A DNA stretch of 64,000 nucleotides, from assembly GCA_964204605.1 (NCBI GenBank), contig OZ123195.1:2294001-2358000 (forward strand), given 5' to 3'. The DNA comes from UBA961 sp014191195. Its GTDB lineage: Bacteria; Bacteroidota; Ignavibacteria; Kapaibacteriales; UBA961. Below, piece by piece: positions 44,078 through 52,871 of the stretch; positions within the stretch are counted from its first letter, which is position 1; each line of letters starts with the position of its first letter. The position numbers and the translations under genes were made by a program. Below the pieces are notes generated by a model that worked only from the letters and a program-made list of their open reading frames with translations, was not told the DNA's origin and made no database searches.

Positions 44078-44097
44078 ATAAAAAACAAAAGAATAAT

Positions 44098-44132
44098 GGC
44101 AGTCTTTGACATAAGGACTGCCTTTTTTTTTC
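44098..44132 (+). terminator. Terminator after the thiolase
   Basis: GGCAGTC and GACTGCC pair around an 11-base loop, followed by at least eight T, 21 bases after the thiolase stop. Confidence 0.88.
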
Positions 44133-44150
44133 TTATCGTCACAATGAATT

Positions 44151-44807
44151 ATGAATCAGATCATATCAATGTTTAAGCAGTTTGATACAGAATCAATGTA
44201 TTCTAATTCTGCTTCATTTACCGATAGAATTAATCATGAAAAACTTGCTTTTACTAGATTTCAGTCTATGGATTATGCCCAGTATAAATCCCTTAGAATT
44301 GCATATTTATTAGAAGAAATATCTACAGAAAATTCTGCATTGAAATCCTCGATAATAGAGTATGTTTCTGCTTTTAGGCCTTCGATTGCGATTTATGCTG
44401 GATCTTTCAATCCATTTCATCTTGGACATTTAAATATTGTTCATAAAGCTTCAACTATCTTTGATAAAGTTATTATCGCAAGAGGAATTAATCCTGAAAA
44501 AGAAAGTTCAATAGATCAATGGGCTAGCGAACTTATTTCAGGATATCAAATTCTAGATTTCAAAGGTTTATTAACAGATATTATTAAAGAACAAAGTATC
44601 AGTGCTAATATTACTTTGGTGAAGGGATTAAGAAATGGGGATGACTTAGATTATGAAGTAAATCAATTAAGATTTATGGAAGAAATGTATCCTGAGTTAA
44701 AGGCAGTTTTTATTCAATGTAATAAAGAATACGAACATATCTCTTCATCTTCTTTAAGGAATTTAGAGAGAATCCAAATAGGTCTGAGCAAAAAATATAT
44801 TCCCTGA
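44151..44807 (+). CDS. coaD: CoaD-like nucleotidyltransferase with N-terminal extension
   Basis: Cytidylyltransferase-fold enzyme, probably phosphopantetheine adenylyltransferase of CoA synthesis. The core starts only at about residue 79: IAIYAGSFNPFHLGHLNIV carries the HxGH signature. Then follow LVKGLRNGDDLDYEVNQLRF and EHISSSSLRNL, as in CoaD. The first 78 residues are unlike CoaD and helical. The gene has 218 aa against about 160 for a plain CoaD. Its stop is two bases from the stop of the convergent LD-carboxypeptidase gene. An alternative is another adenylyltransferase of the family. Confidence 0.7.
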   Translation: MNQIISMFKQFDTESMYSNSASFTDRINHEKLAFTRFQSMDYAQYKSLRIAYLLEEISTENSALKSSIIEYVSAFRPSIAIYAGSFNPFHLGHLNIVHKASTIFDKVIIARGINPEKESSIDQWASELISGYQILDFKGLLTDIIKEQSISANITLVKGLRNGDDLDYEVNQLRFMEEMYPELKAVFIQCNKEYEHISSSSLRNLERIQIGLSKKYIP

Positions 44808-44809
44808 TT

Positions 44810-45751
44810 TCAAGAGCACAAAGGGGACTCCAATAATATAATTTCTTTAGTATCAGCATCTATAGAGATATTAATTCCAAAAGGTAAGGTCAATTTTTTA
44901 GCAATATGTCCATAATCTACATTAGCTAAACAGGGTTTATTCAATTTTTGAGAATATTCTATAAGAATATCTTGATATTCTCTTTGTGGAACGCTTGTAG
45001 TTGGATTGTTTGGTGGTGTAAATTGACCAAATAATAGCCCTTTGATCTTAGATAATATACCATTAAGCTCTAATTGACATAATAATCTGTCGATTTTATA
45101 TTGCTCTTCCCCAATATCTTCTAATAACAAAATTGTGTTGTTAAACTCAGGAAGATATTCTGATCCACATAAAGAAGCTATCAAACAAAGATTCCCACAT
45201 ATTAATCTACCTTCGGCATATCCAGATTGAATAGAAAAACTATCTTGTGTAGGAATAGTTCTTTTTTCGCTTGTATTCATCAAAATATCCCATAATGATG
45301 ACTCAGTAAATGGATCGATAGAATCTGCCATATCTACTGAAGGCATTGCTCCGGAAAAAGTTATGAGCCCTGTCTTTTTAAAGATAGCACACTGCAAAGC
45401 AGTTGTATCAGAAAATCCCACAAAAATCTTTGGATGTGCTGCAATCAAATCATAATTTATATATGGAAGCATTCTTGCAGTTCCATAGCCTCCGCGGGCA
45501 CAAAAAATTGCATCAACTGAAGTATCGGAAAACATAGCTTCAAGATCATGTATTCTTTCTTGATCGGTTCCAGCTAAATAACCAGCATAAGATGCAAGTG
45601 CAGAATCCCCAAGTTTTACAGTAAATCCTTTCTGTTCTAAATATGAGATACTTCTTTTTAATCGTTCTGGATCTCTTTGAGGAGATGCAGGAGAAATAAT
45701 GCCAATGGTATCGCCTACTTTTAATGCTTTGGGTTTTAATATCGTATTCAT
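44810..45751 (-). CDS. ldcA: LD-carboxypeptidase (S66, MccF/LdcA-like)
   Basis: Cleaves the L,D bond in muropeptides during peptidoglycan recycling. The catalytic triad is visible: Ser114 in VGFSDTTAL, Glu211 in LLLEDIGEE and His282 in VDYGHIAKK. The start domain shows GDTIGIISPASP and ARGGYGTARMLPY. At 313 aa it is complete. It is the last gene of a minus-strand run and lies one base after the squalene/phytoene synthase gene. Confidence 0.93.
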   Translation of the reverse strand: MNTILKPKALKVGDTIGIISPASPQRDPERLKRSISYLEQKGFTVKLGDSALASYAGYLAGTDQERIHDLEAMFSDTSVDAIFCARGGYGTARMLPYINYDLIAAHPKIFVGFSDTTALQCAIFKKTGLITFSGAMPSVDMADSIDPFTESSLWDILMNTSEKRTIPTQDSFSIQSGYAEGRLICGNLCLIASLCGSEYLPEFNNTILLLEDIGEEQYKIDRLLCQLELNGILSKIKGLLFGQFTPPNNPTTSVPQREYQDILIEYSQKLNKPCLANVDYGHIAKKLTLPFGINISIDADTKEIILLESPLCS

Positions 45752-45752
45752 A

Positions 45753-46673
45753 TTACATGTTCTTGATTGTATTCATAGCGATAAATGCACGTGGAATTGC
45801 TAATAGTTTTTCTGAAAAGTTTAAGTGAGCTCTTTTTAAGAAAGGGTTGAAATTCATTTTAGCTATTTTGTTCAAAATTCGCCTATAATTTGTGCTCATC
45901 AATTGAACAGTTAATCTACTATCCTTTTCTAAATATCCAATTCCAATATCTGCGCTATCATAATAAGTATTAGCTCTTTCGATTTGGAATTTCATAAGTT
46001 CAGTTAAAGCAGGTGAAAATCTTTTCATTAGAATATCTTCTTCTGAAATTCCAAATGTTTTCAATTCATCCAAAGGAATATAGATTCTCCCTCTGTCCGC
46101 ATCTTCAGAAATATCTCTGCAAATATTTGTTAACTGCATAGCTATCCCCAAATCTATAGCATGTGCTAATGCCTTTGGAGAACTATATCTAAAAATTTCT
46201 GATGTCATAAGGCCAACTACAGCAGCAACCTTATAACAATATGTATAAAGATCTTCGAAAGTATTAAATCTATCTAAATAGGTATCCATCAAAACACCTT
46301 CAATAAGTTCTTCTGGAAGATGTTTAGGAATAGAGTAGTTTTTAAGAGTATCAGCCCAGGCAATCATAACTAAAACAGTGTCATGATCGTGATTATTAAA
46401 GTCGATTTGGCCATTATAAACATTCTGAATAGCAGATTGCCAATTAGAAACTAATGTCCTAATATTCTCCTGCAAAGTTCCATGTGGTGCATTGTCTACT
46501 AAATCATCTACATATCTACAAAAAGCATAGACAGCATAGCAGGCTTTCCTTTTTTTATGAGAAAGAAAGTAGCTTGCAAAATAAAATGTCTTAGCACAAG
46601 TATACGTTATGTTCTGGCAATACTTATAGGCATCTTCTTCAAGAGTAGGGGTTATAGTGTTTGGCTTTTTCAT
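45753..46673 (-). CDS. Squalene/phytoene synthase family protein
   Basis: Head-to-head prenyl transferase. The two Asp-rich motifs are YAFCRYVDDLVDNAPHG near residues 50-56 and NICRDISEDADRGRIYIP near 180-197. Length of 306 aa is normal. The substrate could be geranylgeranyl diphosphate (phytoene) or farnesyl diphosphate (squalene); no later carotenoid or hopanoid enzyme is in the window. It sits between the TonB receptor and LdcA with spacings of two and one bases, a firm sign of an operon. Confidence 0.88.
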   Translation of the reverse strand: MKKPNTITPTLEEDAYKYCQNITYTCAKTFYFASYFLSHKKRKACYAVYAFCRYVDDLVDNAPHGTLQENIRTLVSNWQSAIQNVYNGQIDFNNHDHDTVLVMIAWADTLKNYSIPKHLPEELIEGVLMDTYLDRFNTFEDLYTYCYKVAAVVGLMTSEIFRYSSPKALAHAIDLGIAMQLTNICRDISEDADRGRIYIPLDELKTFGISEEDILMKRFSPALTELMKFQIERANTYYDSADIGIGYLEKDSRLTVQLMSTNYRRILNKIAKMNFNPFLKRAHLNFSEKLLAIPRAFIAMNTIKNM

Positions 46674-46675
46674 AA

Positions 46676-49522
46676 TTAGAATCCAGCTGAAACACCAAAT
46701 CGTAGTGTTCTTCTTGTAAGATACCGAGCAGGATTAAAAGGATAAGGACTTAATGGAGATTGTAAGTCTGGATATTTGGGATCATTTAAACCAAGTGAAG
46801 TTGGGTCTCCAAATTCATAAGATCTTCCTGTAATGGGATTGATAATGGTAGAATTTTTATTGTCGAATAGATTTATTACTTCAAAAGAACAAGTAACTCT
46901 ACTACCAGACCACATGAAAGTCTTCTGAAGATTTAGTTCTACCCACCACCAATTTTGTCCAATAGCTCCTAAAGGGTTTTGTTCATCTGTTCTGTATGTG
47001 GGCCTTCCATTATCTAATACTTGTTGTTTACCAGTACTAGGGTCTATTACTGGTATTTGGGCTGTATATCTCATTCCAGACTGATAAAAGAATCTAATAT
47101 ATGCATTGATATTATCTAGGCCTTCTATATTAAAAAGTGGTTTATTTTTTGGAACAATAAAATTTGCAGTTGCATTTAGCTGTAAAGGTCTATCCCAAGG
47201 CATAAAATCTTCGGTAATTCTTTCTGCAGAAAGCCCTCTATCTACCAAAGCAGCTTGTTCAGCAGAACTAGATTTGCCAGTAACAACAGAATAAGTGCTC
47301 GAAATAACGCCAGTAAACCAATCACCGATTCTTTTTTTGTATTCAATTTCTAATCCCCTTGAACGAGCATAATCTCCATTGATATATGTAGTAAAAGATC
47401 CACCTAAAAGTCTTGGGTTCTGATTCTGGATACGCCTTGAAGTTACATAGTCAAATATATCTTTATAATATGCAGTTATGGTTAAAACATCATTTTCAGT
47501 TAATTGATTTCTTATTCCAAGTTCATAACTTATTGTAGTTTCAAAATTCAAATCTGGATTGCCATATCGTTGAAAAGTAGAATTAGCTGCTTGAGGCATC
47601 AGTTTTGCATATACAAATTGAGGTCTTGGCAGTTTATTGAAATGTCCATAACTAAAGAATAACATTTGATTTTCTGTAATTGGATGAGATACTCCTAATC
47701 GAGGGCTTAATCGAGCTTTCCAATGTCTGCCAAATAATTCGAAAGTTCCATTATTATATGACTCCCTTTGAAGATCGGTAATTGTAGGGATATTCACATT
47801 TGCGATTGCACTATCAACAAGTAGGCCTGGTGCCCAAATATCCATTCTTAATCCATAATTAAGAATCAATCCTTTAAATGAGATATTGTTTTGAACATAG
47901 AAAGCTCCAATTGTTGTATTGGTTTTGAAGATATCATTATTTAAACCAAGTGGGCCAAGCCAAGGAGAAAATATTTCTGTCTGTTGAAGTTCTTGAAAAC
48001 GAAATTCCGCCCCTGCTTTTATTTTATTCTTTTCAGAAATATAGCTTGTTAGGTCTCCTCTTAGTGTCCATTCATCCATATAATGTTCGCGCCAAATATT
48101 ACCATTTCCTGTGTCAAAAAAACCATCACCAGGAATAATTCCTAGTCTGTTGGAGTCACCAGTTTCATAATATTCAGCAGGAATTTGTGGGATATCTTGT
48201 GGTTCTCTATACTCAGAATAATTTTTACCATTAGCATCTACTTTAAGATGGGTAAAGAAATTACTTACTCTTAATTCATATAATGTTGATGGGCCTAATG
48301 AATGGTAAAAGGTAATAGAATTTAACTTTTGTATGGTTGCATAGGTTAAAGCACCAGCAAAATTACTTTGATAATTAAATTGATATCCTGGGTCTGGTAC
48401 TACATATTCAAGATTTGTTTGAACAGTTCTAGTATTTTGATTCATTCCCATACTATTGGTATGTGTATAAGCTAAGCGCATAGAAGGAGAGATAATCCAA
48501 GACAGTTTGCCCATAATATTCACGCTATTATCTTGTCTTAATGACATCCAAGGATTTACCAAAGTAGATCGAATTGGAACCCTAGCAAATTCAGGAGCTA
48601 AATCATCTGAAAAATTTCCATAGAAATTAAGGAAAAAGCTAAGTTTCCCAGGTAATTGAAGTCCTAATGCAGGTAATAGACTAGTTGTTATTGGCTCTGG
48701 GCCTCCAAAAGTAAATTCTGTGATATCGGTAGCGAATGAAGAATTGGTGTCTTTGTCAAATGGATTTCGATTAAATAATCTTTGAGCTCTTCTATACGAT
48801 GCAGATCCTTCATATTTAGATGTTCCATCTCTTGTTTTTATATTTACTATGCCGCTAGTTGCTTGGCCATATTCGGGGTTAAATCCACCTGTTATTACTT
48901 CTACTTCTTGTAGTGAATTTGCTGATAGTTGTAGTCCAAATCCTGTACCAGCAAGTGGGTCTTGAACTGAGACACCATCTAATAAATAAGCTGCTTCATA
49001 ACCCCTACCTCCACGAATAAAGATTTCTTTATTTTGGGAAGTTAATCCTGTTTGTTGAGTAAGCACATCTGTAACATTTTCTGCCACCATTTGCTGTATA
49101 TTTTCTCTACCAATCGATCTCAGGCTTTGAGTCTCTTCTACATCTACTAAAGGTCTTTCACCAATAACAATAATATCTTTATCCAAAGAAACTTTTGATT
49201 CTTCCATATTGAAATTTAGTGTTAATGTGTCATTTTTTCCTAGGGCTATCCCTGTTTTCTTTATTGTTCTAAATCCAATACGTGTTAATTCCAAAGTGTA
49301 ATTTGCGCCCACAGGTATTTTTTTAATACTATATTTTCCATTTGCATCAGAAATAGCTCCATAATAAGTTCCTGTCATTCTTACAGTAACAGAACTCATT
49401 GGTTTTCCGCTACCTTTCTGTGTAATCAAACCAGTGATTATACTTTGAGAATTCGCTGAAAATGAACCGGTAAAAATCAGTAAGCAAATAAGTATATATC
49501 GAATATGAAGTACTGAGGGCAT
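46676..49522 (-). CDS. TonB-dependent receptor with carboxypeptidase-like N-domain
   Basis: Outer-membrane gated channel. The start at 49522 (MPSVLHIRYILICLLIFTG) opens a signal peptide ending near ANSQ; 49549 is the alternative. Residues 25-110 hold a CarboxypepD_reg-like domain (GLITQKGSGKPMSSVTVRMT). The plug follows (VTDVLTQQTGLTSQNKEIFI, RGGRGYEAAYLLDGVSVQDP, EVEVITGGFNPEYGQATSGI). The remaining 700 residues form a barrel, ending RRTLRFGVSAGF. A TAAGTTTG element lies at 49568-49561 on the minus strand and may be a -7 box. The ligand is unknown. The downstream isoprenoid synthase is an unusual partner. Confidence 0.9.
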   Translation of the reverse strand: MPSVLHIRYILICLLIFTGSFSANSQSIITGLITQKGSGKPMSSVTVRMTGTYYGAISDANGKYSIKKIPVGANYTLELTRIGFRTIKKTGIALGKNDTLTLNFNMEESKVSLDKDIIVIGERPLVDVEETQSLRSIGRENIQQMVAENVTDVLTQQTGLTSQNKEIFIRGGRGYEAAYLLDGVSVQDPLAGTGFGLQLSANSLQEVEVITGGFNPEYGQATSGIVNIKTRDGTSKYEGSASYRRAQRLFNRNPFDKDTNSSFATDITEFTFGGPEPITTSLLPALGLQLPGKLSFFLNFYGNFSDDLAPEFARVPIRSTLVNPWMSLRQDNSVNIMGKLSWIISPSMRLAYTHTNSMGMNQNTRTVQTNLEYVVPDPGYQFNYQSNFAGALTYATIQKLNSITFYHSLGPSTLYELRVSNFFTHLKVDANGKNYSEYREPQDIPQIPAEYYETGDSNRLGIIPGDGFFDTGNGNIWREHYMDEWTLRGDLTSYISEKNKIKAGAEFRFQELQQTEIFSPWLGPLGLNNDIFKTNTTIGAFYVQNNISFKGLILNYGLRMDIWAPGLLVDSAIANVNIPTITDLQRESYNNGTFELFGRHWKARLSPRLGVSHPITENQMLFFSYGHFNKLPRPQFVYAKLMPQAANSTFQRYGNPDLNFETTISYELGIRNQLTENDVLTITAYYKDIFDYVTSRRIQNQNPRLLGGSFTTYINGDYARSRGLEIEYKKRIGDWFTGVISSTYSVVTGKSSSAEQAALVDRGLSAERITEDFMPWDRPLQLNATANFIVPKNKPLFNIEGLDNINAYIRFFYQSGMRYTAQIPVIDPSTGKQQVLDNGRPTYRTDEQNPLGAIGQNWWWVELNLQKTFMWSGSRVTCSFEVINLFDNKNSTIINPITGRSYEFGDPTSLGLNDPKYPDLQSPLSPYPFNPARYLTRRTLRFGVSAGF

Positions 49523-49596
49523 TGTTTTTAATAGATAGATATGACTCATGTAATTACATGCAAACTTAGTGTATTATAGATACTTTTTGTCTAAAA

Positions 49597-49800
49597 TCAT
49601 AAGATAGCTTTTGGATTGGTTCCATAAGGACAATGTCTGCATATATTTCTGCAGCAATATCCTCTATTTAGATGTTTGTTTTTTGTAAAGACAAGATTAT
49701 TAGTTAACGGATCTCTATAATAGTCTTTACTTTGCAAACACATTTTATCATGGATTTCTTTAATTATTTGATATTGTGAAGTCTCTTCAGATTGCATCAT
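49597..49800 (-). CDS. DUF5522 small cysteine-rich protein
   Basis: A 67-residue protein with the family signature YYRDPLTNNLVFTKNKHL followed by RGYCCRNICRHCPYG. The four cysteines (CC, C and C) probably bind a metal. Members occur throughout Bacteroidota; the function is unknown. It lies five bases after the DMT transporter gene and 47 before the TonB receptor start, on the same strand. The conserved Cys pattern makes a chance frame unlikely. Confidence 0.85.
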   Translation of the reverse strand: MMQSEETSQYQIIKEIHDKMCLQSKDYYRDPLTNNLVFTKNKHLNRGYCCRNICRHCPYGTNPKAIL

Positions 49801-49805
49801 ATATA

Positions 49806-50639
49806 TTAATGTGTTTTGGTTTTATACAGTATAGATCTTGTGGTAATAGCAACTATTATAATTGCTCCGCCTATCATTGGCCACATTCCAATGCTTTCTC
49901 CTAAAAGCAAGAACACCCACAAAGGATTTAATATTGGTTCTAATACTGGAATTAATACAGCATCCAAGGCAGAAACATGTTTTACAGCTTTTGAATAGAG
50001 TATATATGGAATCCCTAATTGAAAAATTCCTAAAACTAATAAGGCAATCATACTTTGTTGAGAAGGTATTCCACTATCAATAATAAATGGTAAGCCTATT
50101 ATCCCTGTAAGAATATTGCCCAGAATGAGTGATTCTAAAGGTGATTCATCTTTCTGCTTTCTTAAACACAGTGCTAGCCATCCAAATGCAATTCCAGCTA
50201 AGATTGCTGCTAAATTGCCTAATATTCCATCAGGACTTAATTTCTCAATAAAAAATAAAGTCATCCCAATAATTACAACATGAATAGTAATCCAATCTAT
50301 AGCAGTAATCTTTTCTTTTAAAAACCAATAACTAAATAAAGCAACATAGATTGGCCCTGTATATTGCAATAAAATAGTATTTGCTGCAGTTGTTAATTTA
50401 TTTGCAATAACAAATAAAATAACTGTTAATGCATATGCTACTGCGCCCATAATCTGGATATTAGACCAAGTAAATTTGGGTTTTTTTATATAAGCCCACA
50501 TGATTAATGCTGCTATAATACTTCTTCCGCCAGCTATTGCGACAGGATGCCAATCTATACACTTGATTAAAAAGCCACCTTGACTCCATAGTATAGCTGT
50601 GCATATAAGTAAAATTATTGCTTTAGATTTTGAACTCAT
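49806..50639 (-). CDS. EamA/DMT-family transporter
   Basis: Ten-helix drug/metabolite transporter of 277 aa in the inner membrane. Two EamA halves are seen: residues 5-130 (AILWSQGGFLIKCIDWHPVA, YTGPIYVALFSYWFLKEKIT) and 145-272 (AILAGIAFGWLALCLRKQK, LIPVLEPILNPLWVFLLLGE). Both GxxxL/P-E-K turns of the family are present. The substrate cannot be predicted. It begins the minus-strand run that continues through DUF5522 to ldcA. Confidence 0.88.
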   Translation of the reverse strand: MSSKSKAIILLICTAILWSQGGFLIKCIDWHPVAIAGGRSIIAALIMWAYIKKPKFTWSNIQIMGAVAYALTVILFVIANKLTTAANTILLQYTGPIYVALFSYWFLKEKITAIDWITIHVVIIGMTLFFIEKLSPDGILGNLAAILAGIAFGWLALCLRKQKDESPLESLILGNILTGIIGLPFIIDSGIPSQQSMIALLVLGIFQLGIPYILYSKAVKHVSALDAVLIPVLEPILNPLWVFLLLGESIGMWPMIGGAIIIVAITTRSILYKTKTH

Positions 50640-50762
50640 GTATTATATTTTCTGTAAGTATACTTTTTACTTAACGCAATGAAGGTATTAGCAATTAAAA
50701 GGTGCTAAATTTCTTATTTTGTATACAAGATAATTGACTAAGTAATAAATGAAAAATAAAGA

Positions 50763-51572
50763 ATGAAAAAAGTTAAGATTTTGTTTGTTGGAGATATAGT
50801 TGGAGATCCTGGTATGGGTGCAATTCGACTTTTTCTCAAGAACTTTATAAAAAAATACGAAGCAGATATTGTTATCCTTAATGGTGAAAACATTTGCAAT
50901 GGCAAAGGATTAACCGATAAAGAATCTAGAGAATTATTCGAATTAGGCGCAGATGCAATTACCACAGGCAATCATATATGGGAAAACTGGCAGTCAAAAC
51001 CATTGCTTGCAAATAATCCGATGGTAATTAGGCCATATAATTATCCCCCAGGTAATGCCGGCAGAGGTTATACATTTATTAATAAAACTGGAATTCCTAC
51101 AATCGGTGTATTGCAATTACAAGGCCGTACTTATATGCAAAGTATAGATTGTCCTTTTAGAGGGGCAGATTATGCTTTATCCAAAATAAAAGAGCAAGCT
51201 CATATAGTGATTGTTGATTTTCATGCAGATGCAACAGCAGAAAAAGTATCTATGGGTTGGCATCTTGATGGAAGAGTTTCTGCTGTCTTAGGTACACATA
51301 CTCATATACAAACTGCAGATGCGTGTATTTTGCCCAAGGGTACTGCATATATAACAGATGTAGGGATGACAGGTCCTTATGACTCAGTATTAGGTATGAA
51401 TAAAGAAGTTGCTCTTAAACGTTTGATTTTGCAAACAGCACATAAATATGAAATGGCAGAAAATGATGCAAAAATCTCAGGTGTAGTGTTAGAAATTGAT
51501 GCTGAAACTGGAAAGTCTCTCTCTATAAGCCCCTTTATGTTCCCAGAAATGAGGCGTACTATTAATGAGTAA
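50763..51572 (+). CDS. ymdB: YmdB-like metallophosphoesterase (TIGR00282)
   Basis: Calcineurin-like phosphodiesterase that cleaves 2',3'-cyclic nucleotides in Bacillus. The metal ligands are seen in ILFVGDIVGDPG, LNGENICNGKG, TTGNHIWEN, VDFHADATAEKVSMGWHLDG and VLGTHTHIQTAD. Length of 269 aa is complete. In Firmicutes it often lies next to rny; here rny is 9 kb away. It overlaps the flavin reductase gene by eight bases. Confidence 0.93.
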   Translation: MKKVKILFVGDIVGDPGMGAIRLFLKNFIKKYEADIVILNGENICNGKGLTDKESRELFELGADAITTGNHIWENWQSKPLLANNPMVIRPYNYPPGNAGRGYTFINKTGIPTIGVLQLQGRTYMQSIDCPFRGADYALSKIKEQAHIVIVDFHADATAEKVSMGWHLDGRVSAVLGTHTHIQTADACILPKGTAYITDVGMTGPYDSVLGMNKEVALKRLILQTAHKYEMAENDAKISGVVLEIDAETGKSLSISPFMFPEMRRTINE

Positions 51573-52479
51573 TTCCATGACTACAATTGTTCCCGGTGAT
51601 ATTCCACATAAAGATTTACATCAGATATTATTAAGTGGCGTTGCGCCTAGGCCTATAGCATTAGTATCTACGATTAGTAAAAATGGAATATGTAATTTAT
51701 CTCCGTATAGTTTTTATAATTCATTTGCTTCTAAACCGCCAATCATTGCCATCGGGCCAGCTATTAGTGCGGCTACAGGTAAAATAAAAGATACATATAC
51801 AAATATTATAGAAACTGGAGAGTGCACAGTAAATGCTGTCACTTTTTCAATGACAGAACAAATAAGTTTAGCTTCATGTGAATATGAAAGTATTGTAGAT
51901 GAGTTTGTTAAGTGTGGTCTCCATAAACAAGACTCAATATTAATTAAAGCACCAAGAGTATTAGAATCACCCTTTCAAATGGAATGTGTATTTATAGAAA
52001 CAAAGGAATTGGGAAGAGATATTGGTGGCAATGGAAATATCATGCTCTTGGAAGTAAAAAAGATACATATATCAAATGATGTGATTGTAGATGGTAATAT
52101 TGACCCCGTTAAATTAGATTTGATTGCTAGAATGGGCTATGATTTCTATTGCAGAGCAGATGCAATGTCAATTTTTCAAGTACATAAACCAAAGTGGAAT
52201 GGAATTGGCTTTGATGCTTTGCCAGAAGATGTACTAAAAAGTGAAGTTCTTTGTGCAAGTGATCTTGCAATCTTGGCAGGTGTGAAAGAAATTCCACATA
52301 TCTCTGATGAATATAAAGCAAAAGCTGTAGAGATACTTTCTAATTCTGACGAAACAAACCAAGAAATAAACCTTGGCTTGATTTTTGATTCAACATCAAT
52401 TGCATTTAGACATAATGCAATCAAAAGATTGTTAAAAATGGGCTTTGTACATGAAGCTTGGTCTTTAATTAAAAGGTAA
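51565..52479 (+). CDS. Flavin reductase-family protein (FMN-binding split barrel)
   Basis: FMN-binding split barrel. Key segments are LLSGVAPRPIALVSTISKNG, NLSPYSFYNSFASKPPIIAI, TGECTVNAVTFSM and VHISNDVIVDGNIDP-like. At 304 aa it is longer than the roughly 200-residue core. The added C-terminal part (about 215-304, ISDEYKAKAVEILSNSD) is helical and occurs in other Bacteroidota members as I recall. Physiological substrate unknown. It is coupled to the ymdB-like gene by an eight-base overlap. Confidence 0.85.
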   Translation: MSNSMTTIVPGDIPHKDLHQILLSGVAPRPIALVSTISKNGICNLSPYSFYNSFASKPPIIAIGPAISAATGKIKDTYTNIIETGECTVNAVTFSMTEQISLASCEYESIVDEFVKCGLHKQDSILIKAPRVLESPFQMECVFIETKELGRDIGGNGNIMLLEVKKIHISNDVIVDGNIDPVKLDLIARMGYDFYCRADAMSIFQVHKPKWNGIGFDALPEDVLKSEVLCASDLAILAGVKEIPHISDEYKAKAVEILSNSDETNQEINLGLIFDSTSIAFRHNAIKRLLKMGFVHEAWSLIKR

Positions 52480-52871
52480 TGTATACAAATGGAATAGTTC
52501 GTAATTATAATACAGTTTATACGGGCTTATCTATCATTTACTTTTACTTCATTTTTACTGTGGAAAATTATTTGGACCTATTAGGAATTTTTTCTTGCTA
52601 GGATTCATTGTTTTACCTATTTTAGTTCGTTGCATGTATTCAATGCAAGATTGTTGCATTCCATAAATGATGCAAGAGATTATTTAAGTAGTTGTTTTTA
52701 TTAGACTTAGAGAAATTTATTTCCCTTTCTATTCTTTAAAACAACTCTAAGTAAAGCCTTAAAGCAACATTTCTGAATATAACAACTGATGTGTGCAAAC
52801 ACATTTGGTTAATTTTAAAAGTACTATATATAAATATTTTTACCTTTTCTTACATACTTCGGAGTTTCTTT
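52480..52871. other. Intergenic gap with twin inverted repeats
   Basis: There is no gene in this gap. It is AT-rich and holds two neighbouring dyads of the same half-site: TTGCAT...ATGCAA at 52630-52648 and again at 52654-52675. GGAG at 52861-52864 is the ribosome binding site of the next gene. No terminator for the flavin reductase gene was seen. Confidence 0.7.

Noticed and set aside
52791..52871. An earlier start for the giant T9SS gene
   Set aside because: The 27 extra residues form a second hydrophobic stretch before the true signal peptide, while GGAG is placed for the ATG at 52872.
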